From positions 16,941,204 to 17,005,203 of the forward strand of contig CAMZMU010000123.1 of the NCBI GenBank assembly GCA_947311845.1: a stretch of DNA of 64,000 bases, given 5' to 3'. This DNA comes from Poa pratensis (Eukaryota > Streptophyta > Magnoliopsida > Poales > Poaceae). This document shows positions 10,534 to 22,028 of the stretch, one piece after another. Both the position numbers and the translations under genes were made by a program. The notes beneath the pieces were generated by a model, which saw only the letters and a list, made by a program, of their open reading frames with translations, made no database searches and was not told the DNA's origin. Positions within the stretch are counted from its first letter, which is position 1. Each line of letters opens with the position of its first letter.

Positions 10534-11592
10534 CCGCTATGGCTCGGATCGCCGCGACACTGGAGGACAAGGACGGTGCCGTGATGATTTCTATCGCCGC
10601 CGTGATGATGATGATGACCGACGCCGCGATGACGGCGATCGGCGCCGCGATGATGGTTATCGTCGCCGCGATGACAACTACCGACTCCGCGATGATGGCG
10701 GGCGTCGCGATGATGCTCGAGATGGTCGCCGTGCAGATGCCCGTGACGACCGTCGTGATGATGGTGCGCGTCGCCGTGATGATGGTGGCTGCAGGCGCGA
10801 TGATGGTGGTCGACGTCGAGGCCGTGCTCCTACGCCCTTCGTCGACATCACGTGCCAAATCTGCAAAATACACGGTCACCCAGCTAGTGAGTGCTGGTGG
10901 AGGTACCAGGATGACTCCGATGGTGATGATAATGACCGTGATGACAAACACGCCAACTATGCTTCCTATGGCATCGATACCAATTGGTATCCTGACACCG
11001 GAGCAACTGATCATGTTACAGGAGAATTAAGCAAGCTGGATATGTATGAAAAATACAAGGGCCATGACCGTGTCTACACAGCTGATGGCAATGGTATGAA
11101 AATTAAGCATATTGGTCATTCTACTTTGTGCACCCCTTATAGCTCATTACATCTAAACAATATTCTTCATATTCCTAGTTCATCTACAAATCTCTTATCT
11201 GTCCACAAACTTACTCGTGATAATGATGTCTTCCTTGAGTTTCACTCTGAATTCTTTTTGATCAAGGATCAGGTCACAAGAAGGGTGCTGTTTAAAGGTG
11301 CTTGCCGTGGTGGTTCTTACCCATTAGTGCCATTCTCTTCTGGGTCGTCAAAGCAAGCCTTCGTCACAATAAAGCCATCATCCTCCACATGGCATCGTCG
11401 TTTAGGGCATCCATCGTCGTTTGTGGTGCAACAGATTCTTAGGAAGAATAAGATTTCGTATACTCCTGAAATAAACCCCTATATTTGTGATTCGTGTCAG
11501 TTAGGTAAAAGCCATCAGCTGCCATATCCCATATCCACGAGTGTTTCCACTGCTCCATTGGAGCAAGTGTTTTCTGATGTTTGGGGTCCTGC
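10361..11592 (+). CDS. Copia A Gag C-terminus, protease and integrase N-terminus
   Basis: Resumes the Gag frame (R-G-R-S-P-D-H-G-D-R) with the 43-codon duplication inside it. Next is a long Arg/Asp-rich tract made of R-R-R-D-D-G-like units (about 10535-10835), then the CCHC knuckle C-Q-I-C-K-I-H-G-H-P-A-S-E-C. The aspartic protease signature is Y-P-D-T-G-A-T-D-H-V-T. The GAG-pre-integrase region has W-H-R-R-L-G-H-P and C-D-S-C-Q-L-G-K, the integrase zinc-binding His/Cys set. The frame is cut inside V-F-S-D-V-W-G-P-A by copia B at 11593 and resumes at 23230. Confidence 0.92.
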
Positions 11593-12767
11593 TGAAAGGA
11601 TCGTATGACACCTAGAGGGGGGGGGGTGAATAGGTGCTACTTCAATTTTAGTACTTTTTCAAATTAGGCTTGACACAAAAGGTAAATTCTCTAGATATGC
11701 AACTAAGGTGAATTTACCTATATGACAAGCGAGCAACTAAACAAGATACACGAAGTAAAGACTATAAACAAGGATAGAAGTAACCGAAAGTGAAAGCACG
11801 CGGAGACACGGATGTAATCCCGAGTTCCTCCTTTTTAGGGGAGTACGTCTCGTTTGAGAGGTGTGAGCTACCACAAAGGTCAAAACTCAACCGCCACAAA
11901 GGCGGATGCACCTTCTTCTCCGATGAACCGCACCACAAAGGTTTGGTTCACCTTCCACTATCGGAATCCTTCAAGGCGGAATCCGGAGCCCTTACAACAA
12001 CGATCCAGGGCACAACCCACAAGAGGATTGGGGGCTCCCGAACAGCTACAATCTGTCACAAAGACAACAAGTGAGTACAATAAGAGGCTAGGTTTTCCTA
12101 ATGGAAATCCTAGCCAAGGGGCCCTCAAGTGAATGAGGGGGAAAAGAAGAACGACTTGGTGAAGATGTAGATCCGGGCCTTCTCCTTCAATCCTCCAAGT
12201 ATCAACGAGTTTGGGTGGAGGGATTGGGAGATCTAGTGATTCTTGAGCTTGCAATATTGGAGACTTCAAGTTTGGGCGAGCTGGCTGGCTGGAGGTAGGT
12301 GGAGGGGTATTTATACCCCTCCAGAAAAACTAGCCGTTTCTGCCAGTCCGGAGACTCCGGGCAGGCCGGAGACTCCGGGGTCACTCCGGACCTGATACCG
12401 CAGCTGCCGTCGCTTTAGCACTTCGCTTCAAAACTCTGTCTGGGGCCGGAGACTCCGGACCGGAGGTGCGGAGACTCCGGTCGGGGCGGAGACTCCGGGG
12501 TAACTCCGGGGTAACTCCGGACCCTATACCGTAGCTGCCGTCGAAAGCGTCAAGGCCTGAGAGACCGGAGACTCCGACCCCTGAGCCCCTGAGGACCGGA
12601 GACTCCGGACTGGGCAAGCAAAATGCAGACTTCATTTTCCTGTCAAGTGTTTCGATGCAACGTGCAAATATTTCTTTTGACTCCTGCACCACTTAACATC
12701 ACTTAGATAAATCCTAGTGTTGTTGCCTAACACACAAAAACTAAGGGATATAAAATATGCCCTTTCA
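11593..12767 (-). repeat. Copia B 3' LTR
   Basis: Starts TGAAAGGATCGTATGACACC and ends AAATATGCCCTTTCA on the plus strand. It contains a 10-base G run at 11617-11626 and an array of about eight CCGGAGACTCCGG-type 13-mers at 12348-12608. It lacks one array unit found in the other LTR, which explains most of the 21-bp length difference. Confidence 0.92.
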
Positions 12768-12782
12768 ATCTCCCCCTTTTTG
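12768..12782 (-). promoter_or_regulatory. Copia B polypurine tract
   Basis: On the minus strand CCAAAAAGGGGGAGAT directly precedes the 3' LTR. This purine tract primes plus-strand DNA synthesis. Confidence 0.85.
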
Positions 12783-13328
12783 GTGTTAGATGACAACACT
12801 CGGATTTGCAATAAAACACACAACAAATATCGACATGTTCCACAAAGGATTCAAGAGACTCCCCCTACATGTGTGCATACAAGTAGTTTGCATTTGAATA
12901 CAAATGCTCAACATGTAGAGGAGAGACTACTCACAAGAAATATTGAACATGATAAATTTCATAAACACAAGGACATATCAAGATAATGGTTTGAGAGGAA
13001 GGGTAACATACCTTGTGCATAATGTTGTAGAATATAAACCAATGCACAAAAATATATCATCACAAAGATAGATACCATCTCAACCATAGATAGAGTGAAA
13101 TATCCATAAGTTCCACACAGACGGAATAAAACATAGTCTCATACGAATAAAAAGCAAATAGGTTCAACAACAAAGATAAAAGGACACAAGCTTCAAAGAA
13201 ATGATAAACGAGCATGCTTGTGTCCGACCCATGCAAATCCCACGAGAGAACCTAGTAGAACTACTTCTCCCCCTTTGGCATCGAAACGCCAAAAATAAAA
13301 AGAGCGATGCTAACGAAACCCAAGGCGA

Positions 13329-14986
13329 TCACTCTTCGTCTTCATCATAGTCCTCATCACCATCCCCACTTTCAGCATCACGATCATCTCCACTTGCTTC
13401 ACCACTTGCTTCTTCACTATCGTCTTCCTCATCACTTTCTTCTTCATCGCGCATAGGAGCCTTTCCGGTGTTGCGAGACGAGGTAGGCATGGAGGTCACA
13501 TCATCATAATCATTCCAAGGAAAGATATCCACATTCCACTTCTCAAGAGGAATAGTTGCTTCGGATGGCGGAGTTTCGGGTTCATCTTCTTCGCGAGGAG
13601 GAGTAAAACCACCATTGTTGGCTTTGCGCATTTCCTTTGTCATGGTGGCTTGATTGGACAGGATCCTCTTGTTAGTAACATATTGTTGATGATTTTCCTT
13701 GTGGGTCGCAACACCCATGCACATCATAGCCTTTTTCCACCAAGAAACCTTCTTGAACTCATCATTGACTCTTTGCTTGCCACCAACATCCCAAGAGGGT
13801 GGAGTGGCATTTTTCCTTCTTGCCCTAGGCGCTTCTCGCGCCTCTATCTCTTCATAAGTGGCTTGAGCAAGATGATGGCCGAGCACTTGAAGGTAACCAT
13901 AAGTGTGTTTCTTAAACGGGATTGATCGAGTTTGGGAATCTTTTTGAGGATGAGCTTCATGACATATGGAGCATACATAGGATTCTTCCTCTCATAGATA
14001 GCAATGTTGATCTCACACCGGATATAGTCCATGACATTAATCTCAACCCTTGGCAATCGGTCCGGCAAGGTATGTCGTGTGGCAATGATGCATGAGGTTC
14101 ACTAGAGCTCCACGGATAGCATCCGTATTCCTGGCTTGAGGTGCAATGCTCCAACGAAACATGCGAATCAAAATGTTGTAGATGGGCTTGAGACCTTTGG
14201 TGGTAGCAATGGCACCATCTTTGGCAGCAAGAGGAGCGAGGATCTTCTTATCATAGGCCACTCCTTCAACATGCATTCTTCGACCAACTGAAATGTTCAC
14301 ACCTTTGAACTCATATCCCAAAGCTTCTCCGAATTCTGAAAATTTGCACTAACTTTGAGAGGCCCCGTCATCCAAGTCATTTTGGTGTCCTCCTCATCTC
14401 CAAGCACAAGAGTGGCAAAAAACTGTTGCACCATCTCAATATCATAATCTTGTTGGAGGGAAATGAGGTGCTCAAGACCAATCTTTCTAGCAACCCAAAT
14501 TGCTTCCTTAAAGTAATCCTTCTTGGCCAACACTTCAAATTGCAAGGGTTTTTGAGGACACACAAGGGCTTTTGGGTCCAAATTGGCATGTAGTTCCTTC
14601 ATAATGAGCTCTTGCTCCCTTCTCCAAAAATGACCATCGTTTGAATTGTTGGGCATGTCATAGAAATTATGTGCCCTCATGGAGCGGAACTCCTCCTTGT
14701 TCAAGTCCTTCAAAGTGGTGATGTTGTCAAACTTAGCCTTCTTGGCCCTTTCTTCTCGAAGGAGGGTAGCCTCTTGCCTAGCCCGAGCAGTCTCAGCAGC
14801 CTTTTGCTTCTTTAGGTCACCACTCTGCTCTTTTTCTGCATCATAGACCAAGTAGTCTCGACCTTGAAGCTTCTTCTTCTTCTTGATATTCGAGGATGAG
14901 GATGAAGCACCGGGGTACCTTTTGTTAGCTGTGAAACAGGAGTAGATAGGTAGCATTGAGATAAGCATACATGTCCATGGAATCAA
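13329..14986 (-). pseudogene. Copia B extra ORF downstream of pol (plant transposon-associated protein), broken
   Basis: Four overlapping minus-strand frames (14986-14297, 14321-14043, 14068-13844, 13886-13329) read as one protein with three shifts. It begins with a lysine-rich stretch and an A-R-Q-E-A-T-L-L-R-E-E-R-A-K-K coiled-coil-like segment. A conserved-looking middle follows with F-E-V-L-A-K-K-D-Y-F-K-E-A-I-W-V-A-R-K-I-G and R-M-H-V-E-G-V-A-Y-D-K-K-I-L-A-P-L, and it ends in a long Glu/Asp tail. It lies where SIRE-type elements carry an additional or envelope-like ORF, in the same direction as pol. The middle fits the grass family annotated as putative plant transposon protein. No signal peptide or clear membrane anchor is seen, so 'envelope' would be unsupported. 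Confidence 0.6.
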
Positions 14987-15031
14987 AGGAGAGAAATAGT
15001 TGGCGAGAAATTGCTTCAGAGACGATCTGGA

Positions 15032-15609
15032 CCGGAGTCTCCGGTCTCAGGGGGCGGAGTCTCCGGCCAAACCGGAGTCTCCGGTCAGGGGGACCGGAAT
15101 CTCCGGCCTGAGACAGGAACTTCCAACCTAGGTCAATCTGAACGAAAAATCGACACCAACAATTTCCTAGAGAGTACATTGCCATCCTAAAGGTTCTACA
15201 CCAAGAATTTCAACAAGAACTACTCTCAAAACTAGATCTAGGAAGAATCCTAGAGGAAGAGAGAGAGTGGTACCCGTGTCCTTCATGGTGAGATCCAAAC
15301 GGAGGGGAGGAAGATCCCCGACGCTTGGGAGGTGGAGGAGCCGGTGGCACGGCGGATTCCGGCGGCGGGGAGCGGCCGGACGAGCCTGGAGCGACGGCGG
15401 CGAACTGGGGAAGGTTGGGGACGGGGGTAAATGAGGAGTTGTGAACACAACTCTTCACCCAGTGCCCTAAAAGGAACCCAGTGAATCGACCGGGTCCGGA
15501 GTCTCCGGCCTAAACACCGGAGTCTCCGGCCTGAGCCGGAGTTTTCCAGGTTTAGGGCGGAGACTCTGGACAGACCGGAGTCTCCGGTGTTGCACACCGG
15601 AGTCTCCGG
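15032..15609 (-). repeat. Internal CCGGAGTCTCCGG arrays of copia B
   Basis: Two clusters of the 13-mer CCGGAGTCTCCGG and close variants lie at 15032-15106 (four copies) and 15496-15609 (about four clear copies plus decayed ones). The 13-mer is palindromic except for the centre base. All copies here have T at the centre on the plus strand, while those in the LTRs have A, so the interior arrays are inverted relative to the LTR arrays. Between the clusters is a GC-rich segment with no assigned product. Confidence 0.85.
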
Positions 15610-16106
15610 ACCCAAAAGCTCCAAAACTGCCAGATTTTTGTGGGAGACATGTATGTTGCAAGAGGAGCATGTTTTTAGGTAGGAAAGGCTTAGGATGAGA
15701 ACAAAGTCACTGATGGTGGGATACGCACTTGGAAGTTGCAAGATCAAATAAAAAGGTCTAGAAAACCTAAATAAAACCAATAAGCCCAAATAAGATCCAA
15801 CTCCTCACAAAGAGGAGGGCGGTGGCCTAGGCCACCATGTATGAGTGTGTGGTGTGACACCGCGAAGATGTATCTTGGGTTCACGGCCACTACTCGTCAT
15901 TTAAGCTCACAATTCATGAAATGAAAATATAGAGACAAAATGAGGTCTTACTATCGGCATAATGGGGGGAGGGATAGTCCAATGGATTAGGACCGCACTC
16001 CCCCTATGTCCATGCCTACACCTAAACCAAATAGATAGTCAAAAATAGGTGTGTATGCAAGATGGTCAAGTCAAGCTCCTAGAATCCACGATATTTAGCT
16101 CATGCC

Positions 16107-17838
16107 TCAAGAAGGTGAATCTTGCTTCATCAAGTGGCTTCGTGAAATGTCGGCAAGTTGATCTTTGGTTGGAATATAGCCAAGCTCAATATCACCACGA
16201 GCAATATGATCCCGAATAAAATGATGACGAATCTCAATATGCTTCGTTCTTGAGTGTTGCACCGGATTGTGGCCAATCTTGATAGCACTTTCATTGTCAC
16301 ACAAAAGAGGCACTTTGTCACAATTGACACCGTATTCCTTTAAAGTTTGCCTCATCCATAACAATTGAGTGCATGCACTTGCGGCCGCCACATACTCGGC
16401 TTCGGCGGAAGATAGAGATATACAATTTTGCTTCTTAGAAGACCAACTCACCAAGGACCTACCAAGAAATTGGCATGCCCCGGAAGTTGATTTCCTATCA
16501 TCCTTGCAACCGGCCCAATCCGAATCCGTGTACCCGGCAAGAGAGAAATTAGTGCCCTTTGGGTACCACAAACCAAACCTTGGGGTATCAACCAAATATC
16601 GAAGGATTCTATTGACCGCCACCATGTGGCTTTCTTTAGGAGCGGCTTGATACCTTGCACACACCCCTACACTCAACACAATATCGGGTCTAGATGCACA
16701 AAGATAAAGCAAAGAACCAATCATAGAGCGATAAAGTTTTTGGCAAACATCGATACCGTCGGGTTAAGTTCAAGATGGCATTTGGTGTCCATGGGAAACC
16801 GCTTGCCCTTAGCATTGTGCATATTGAACCTCTTGAGCATGTCTTGGGTATATTTGGTTTGAGAGATGAAAGTCCCTTCATTCAATTGCTTGATCTCAAA
16901 ACCGAGAAAGAACTTCAATTCGCCCATCATAGACATCTCGAACCTATCGGTCATAAGCTTTGAAAATTCATCATTGAAAGCTTTGTTAGATGAGCCAAAT
17001 ATAATATCATCAACATAAAGTTGGCATATGAAAAGCTCCCCTTTGACCCTCTTGGTAAAGAGAGTGGGATCGATTTGCCCCAATTCAAATCCACGGTCTA
17101 GCAATAGCTCTCTTAGGTGCTCATACCAAGCACGAGGTGCTTGTTTGAGACCATAGAGCGCCTTATCAAGCTTGTAGACATGGTTAGGGAATTTAGGGTC
17201 CTCGAAACCCGGTGGTTGCTTAACATATACCAACTCCTTTAAAGGACCATTAAGAAAGCACTTTTCACATCCATTTGTTGCAATTTAAAGTTATGATGTG
17301 ATGCATATGCAAGAAGGATACGGATGGACTCAAGGCGAGCCACGGGTGCATAAGTCTCTCCAAAATCAATGCCTTCAACTTGAGAGTACCCTTGTGCAAC
17401 CAATCTTGCCTTGTTCCTCACAACCATTCCATGCTCATCTTGCTTGTTCTTGAATATCCACTTTGTGCCTATAACATTGCGGCAATCTTTTGGCTTCTCA
17501 ACTAGATTCCACACTTTGTTGCGCTTGAAGTTATTGAGTTCATCATGCATAGCTTCTAACCAATCCGGATCTTCAAGAGCTTCAAACACTTTCTTTGGTT
17601 CCACCATGGAAATATGAGCTTGATGTTCACTAAAGTTTGCCAATTGCCTTCTTGTGGTAACACCCTTCTTGTGGTCACCAAGATGATGATGGTGACTCTT
17701 TAATTCAAAGTCTCTTTCAATTCTTGCTTTACGACGGGCTTCGATATCTCTATTGCATCTTGGAGGTATCTCTTGATCATCTTGATCATTTGAGTCCCCG
17801 TCTTGACCGGAATGTTGACCTTGATCATCTTGAAGCAC
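16107..17838 (-). pseudogene. Copia B reverse transcriptase and RNase H
   Basis: Minus-strand frames 17838-17239, 17233-16721 and 16724-16107 together give the Ty1 RT fold. It starts W-N-L-V-E-K-P-K-D and [10 protein letters not shown], continues with Q-M-D-V-K-S-A-F-L and [10 protein letters not shown], and has the catalytic Y-V-D-D ([14 protein letters not shown]). RNase H follows with T-D-S-D-W-A-G-C-K-D-D-R-K-S-T-S-G and the A-E-A-E-Y-V-A box, ending K-D-Q-L-A-D. The shift between the first two frames, near 17250, is one base lost in a T-T-C-C-T-T context. A second break lies near 16724. The enzymes make cDNA in the particle; this copy could not make an intact one. Confidence 0.88.
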
Positions 17839-19460
17839 ATCTTCAACAATGAAGGAGAGGGTTGATCTTGGTCATGACCTTGGCTAGCATCAACAATAGG
17901 AGAACTTGGTTCTTGCATAGCAACTTGGTCAACATGAGGAGGGTCTTGAACTTGTTCTTGGGGTGGTGCATCATTTGCTTCCATGATAGGCGCCGTTTCA
18001 ACTTGTGATGAAGAGGCCTCCACTTGAATGGAGCTTGGACTTGCTTGAGGAGACTCGTAATGAATCTCAACGGGACGATGGAAACCAATGCCCATTCTTC
18101 TTATAGCATCTTGAGGCTCTTCATTATCTACATCACAAACATGAAATTGCGCCACTTGGGAGCCGTCATTCTCATCGAACCTCACATCACAAGATTCTAT
18201 GACTTTCCCAACGGTTTGTCATAGACTCTATAGGTGTGAGATTCGGCACCGTACCCAACAAAAACACCCTCTAAAGCTTTAGATTCAAATTTAGACAAAC
18301 GAACACTTTTGTTCTTATAGAAACACTTACAACCAAATACTCGGTAGTAGGAGACATTGGGCTTGTTGCCGGTGAGCATCTCATAAGATGTAAACTTCTT
18401 GCCAACACGAAAGAATAGCCGGTTAGATGAGTGACACGCCGTGGAGATAGCCTCGGCCCATAAGAATAGCGGAGACTTAAACTCCGCCAACATAGACCTT
18501 GCCATATCCATGAGAGTCCGGTTCTTCCTTTCGGCTACACCATTTTGTTGAGGGGTATATGCAGCGGAATATTGATGACGAATCCCCTCTTCACTAAGAA
18601 ACTCATTTAAGGTGTAGTTCTTGAACTCGGAGCCATTATCACTCCTAATGACCAAATAGGGACATTGTATTGGCGTTGAACTATTGGAAAAGTCGATGAC
18701 GGCTTGTTGGGTCTCATCCTTCGTCTTGAAGAAATAAACCCAAGTAAATCTTGAATAGTCATCAACAATCACCAAACAATATTTCTTCCCACCAAGACTA
18801 GGTTGAGGCACGGCACCAAAGAGATCAACATGAAGAAGTTCCAATATCCTCTTTGATGAAATGATGGTCTTGCTTGGATGGGGAGAATCATGCATCTTTC
18901 CTTCAACACAAGCCCTACAAAGACGATCTCTAGAAAAAAAACATTGTCTTTTAGTCCAAGAATGTGGCCACCCTTGTGAAGACTTTGCAAAGTTCTCATG
19001 TTGACATGGGACAAGCGGCGATGCCACAACCATCCCACGTCGGCCTTTCCGAATAGGCATATTGCTTGAGTGTTGGTAGACCCCGAAAAGTCCACCACGA
19101 ACAACTCATTTTCAACATACCCAACGAACATGACCTTTAGAGTCTTGCTCCTCAAGAGTACCACCATATCAATAGTAAAATGGACATCAAAATTCATCTT
19201 ATTAAGTGCACGAACGGACATAAGATTGTAACCGAGGGACTCGACAAGCATGACATTTACAAGGGTGATATCCTTTGCAACTACCACCTTGCCGAGACCC
19301 GTTACCTCCGCTTTTGATTTATCACCATAGGAGACGGATGCTTGATTTATATTTGGTCCCAACTCCGTCATGATCTCTTGCTTCCGGTCATATGACTAGT
19401 GCATCCACTATCAACCACCCATTTAGACCCACCGGAAGCATAGTCCTACAAGAAATCATT
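17839..19460 (-). pseudogene. Copia B protease and integrase
   Basis: The minus strand carries the protease active site D-S-G-C-T-S-H-M-T-G (Asp-Ser-Gly codons at 19404-19412), then W-L-W-H-R-R-L-S-H-V-N and C-R-A-C-V-E-G-K, the HHCC zinc-binding set. The integrase core shows D-D-Y-S-R-F-T-W-V-Y, R-S-D-N-G-S-E-F and N-G-V-A-E-R-K-N-R-T, giving the D, D and E residues. A Pro/Gln/Asp-rich linker (about 18185-17840) leads to RT. Breaks occur just after the protease motif, near 18960 and near 18200. Integrase inserts the cDNA; here it is interrupted. Confidence 0.87.
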
Positions 19461-21960
19461 GCTTGGTTTTAGGTACCCATTTCTCAATGGGTCCTCTTTT
19501 GTTAGCAACAAGGGTCTTAGGAACCCAAATAGAGTAAGCAATGTAACCATCATAAGGACCAACATATTTTGCATAAACATCCCCATAGTAATCAACATAA
19601 AGAAAGTAGTTGGGATTGTTATGCCCCGCAAAGTCACTACGAGTGGTCTTGCCCCTAGTGGCATTACCACCGCAATGGAGTCTTGGCTTGTGCGGGCTTG
19701 GCATTGGTGTTGCTCTTCTTCTTCTTTGCCTTGGCCACATAACCGAGGCCCTCCTTCCCTTTGTGTGGCTTTTGCTCAAAAATTTGAGCAACAACCTTTT
19801 CTTTACCTTTAGGAATAGAGGTCTTGGCACTAGTGGCCTTGGCAAGCTCAACCTTCAACCTAGCATTTTCCTCAATAACATTTGCATGATCACAAGAGGG
19901 AGTAGAGGTGCTAGGTGAGTTAGATTTGAAAGTTGAGTTTGAAGTTGCTCATGAGACTTGACTAGAAGAGAGTGGTACTTTCCAAGGCCTTGTGAGCCTT
20001 GTTAAGTTTCTCCACATCCTCAAGGAGTCTAGCATTAGCAACCACAAACTCGGCTTTCTCCTTTTTAATCACTTTATATTTAGCAAAGACATGATCTCTA
20101 TCCTTAATGATTTTAGCAATTATTTCATCATTTTTATCATCAAGAGACTCAATTCTTTCCTCAAGAGAGGTTCTATATTCACTCTCTTCTTCAAGAGAAG
20201 CATTCAAGGATTCTATGGAAGCATTCAAGGATGCTATGGTGAGAGAATCCTCTCTCTCAATTTTTCCCTTGTCATCAAGGATTTCTTCGGCCGCATCAAG
20301 TTGTCTCAAGAGAGACTCAACATATGCCTTAGCTTCACCTTGCAAGTTAGCCACAATAGTATCGGAAGCAACAAGTTCTTTCTTAATCACAAGACTAGTT
20401 TTATCATCTATTTCATGCATAGTCTTGGGAGTAGAAGATGATACCTCGGTGACGGAAGCCATGAGGCAACGAGCGGTGTTGATGGAGAGGTTCTCATTGG
20501 GGGATTCGAAGAGAGAAGGAGGTGGAGTTGATACAATGGCCAAAGCGGCCACCTCACGAGTGGGTTCTTCTTCTTCGGAATCCTCGGAAGGATACTCTTC
20601 TTGAGTCAACAACACAATTCTTGGTGCTTTCTTGAAGAATGGCTTCCTCTTGACAAAAGGCTTCTTTTGTATCATGTTTGATTCGCCCTTGAGGACAAGC
20701 CTTCCACCGTTTTGCTCTCTATTCTCATAAGGACAATCTTGATGAAGTGATGCTTGTTATGACAATTGTAGCAAGTCTTTATCCTATTAGCAAACTCCTT
20801 CTTCCCGCTTGGATTGTTTGCATGATCAACTTGAGCCTTTGCCTTGGCCGGGTCACGCCAAAAGTCCTTGTTGCAAGAGCTATGTGACCATGGAGGGCTT
20901 GTTCAAGTCATCGGGAGGAAGGTTGTTCGGGCATGCTTCAACTTCATCATGTTCATCAAGGCACACAACCTTGGCCTTCAAAGCAAGAGAGGGACCTTGC
21001 TTCATTCCCATGGCCCTAGCACGGTTGTCTAGAGCATTCTTGGTGGCAACCTTGGAGGCTTGCATCTCTTGCATAACTTCATTGGATGTCATCTCAAGGT
21101 AGTTGAATTTTCCTTGAAGGCCTTCAAGTCAACGGGCTCGAAGGGCATGAGAGCATTCACATACTTCCTCTTGATCCAAGCATCATCCACATAGGTTGCC
21201 CCAACATTGAAAAGGCTTGGCAAGAATCTTGAGTCTTGCATACATCTCTTCATGAGTTTCACTATCAAGCATGTAGAAGCCTTCGACTTCATTGTTCAAA
21301 GCATCAAATCTATTCCTCTTCATGCTTTCATTTCCAAGAAATGCCACCTCAAGGCACTCCCAAGCTTCTTTGGCGGTGGAGACTTTTGAATGTGATGAAG
21401 ACCACTTTCTCCAACGGCAAGTTCAATCATGTGGAGAGCGGAAGCATTGAGTTGTTTCTCGGCACCTCTCTTCTTGTCAAGTTGTTAGGATTCACGGCCT
21501 TGTATCCCTCTTGAATGATCCTCCAAAGCTCGATAGAGGAACTGTTGATATGAGATTTCATTAAGTGTTGCCAAGTAGCAAAAGCCAATGCATTAAGTTT
21601 AGGAGGTGGACCCAAAGGGTTTATGCGAGTATGATGGATAGGTGGGTCGGGAGAGTACAAAGGGAACCCCATGGTACTCCGGCTTCCCACCTTCGGGAGT
21701 GGTGGTAGATGTGGAAGATTTCTTAGGGTCGGTTTTTTATCTTCAACCCCTTTCTTTTCCCTTTTCCCTCCTCGGTTTCACCGTCATGGAGGTAGCGGAG
21801 TCATCTAGTGGGGTGGTCTCCTTAGGAACCTTGCCACTTGCGAGTTGTTGATCAACTCACGCATCTCGGCAAATTTGGTATCCATGGACGATATCAAAGA
21901 TGTCTCCATCGATTTGAGATCGGCCATGGATGCCGTAGTGGCTTGGTCCTCCGGGATCAC
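19461..21960 (-). pseudogene. Copia B gag, decayed
   Basis: Minus-strand fragments run from about 21960. The part W-Q-H-L-M-K-S-H-I-N and L-W-R-I-I-Q-E-G-Y-K-A is a typical copia gag start. A CCHC knuckle, C-Y-N-C-H-N-K-H-H-F-I-K then D-C after a one-base correction, lies at about 20700-20760. After it come a basic K-K-P-F-V-K-R-K-P-F-F-K-K segment and a long coiled-coil rich in S-L-N-A-S-L-E-E-E-S and R-I-E-S-L-D-D-K-N-D-E (20640-19962). The large coiled-coil gag is characteristic of SIRE-type elements. At least four shifts break it. Confidence 0.75.
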
Positions 21961-22013
21961 CATCACTTCGTGTCATACTTCTCTTAGGCGGTTAAGCCCA
22001 ACAAGAGAGCCGA

Positions 22014-22026
22014 GGCTCTGATACCA
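22014..22026 (-). promoter_or_regulatory. Copia B primer binding site
   Basis: On the minus strand TGGTATCAGAGCC lies two bases inside the 5' LTR. It is the initiator-Met tRNA complement, and it fixes the orientation of the element. Confidence 0.92.
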
Positions 22027-22028
22027 AT

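Noticed and set aside
10262..11014. 250-codon minus-strand Ile/Ala/Thr-rich frame with a membrane-like look
   Set aside because: Antisense of the Arg/Asp repeat in copia A Gag; the composition follows from the repeat.
12348..12608. Regular short palindromic repeats resembling a CRISPR array
   Set aside because: The repeats are 13 bp with irregular short spacers inside a plant LTR, and no cas genes exist here; the array is an LTR feature.
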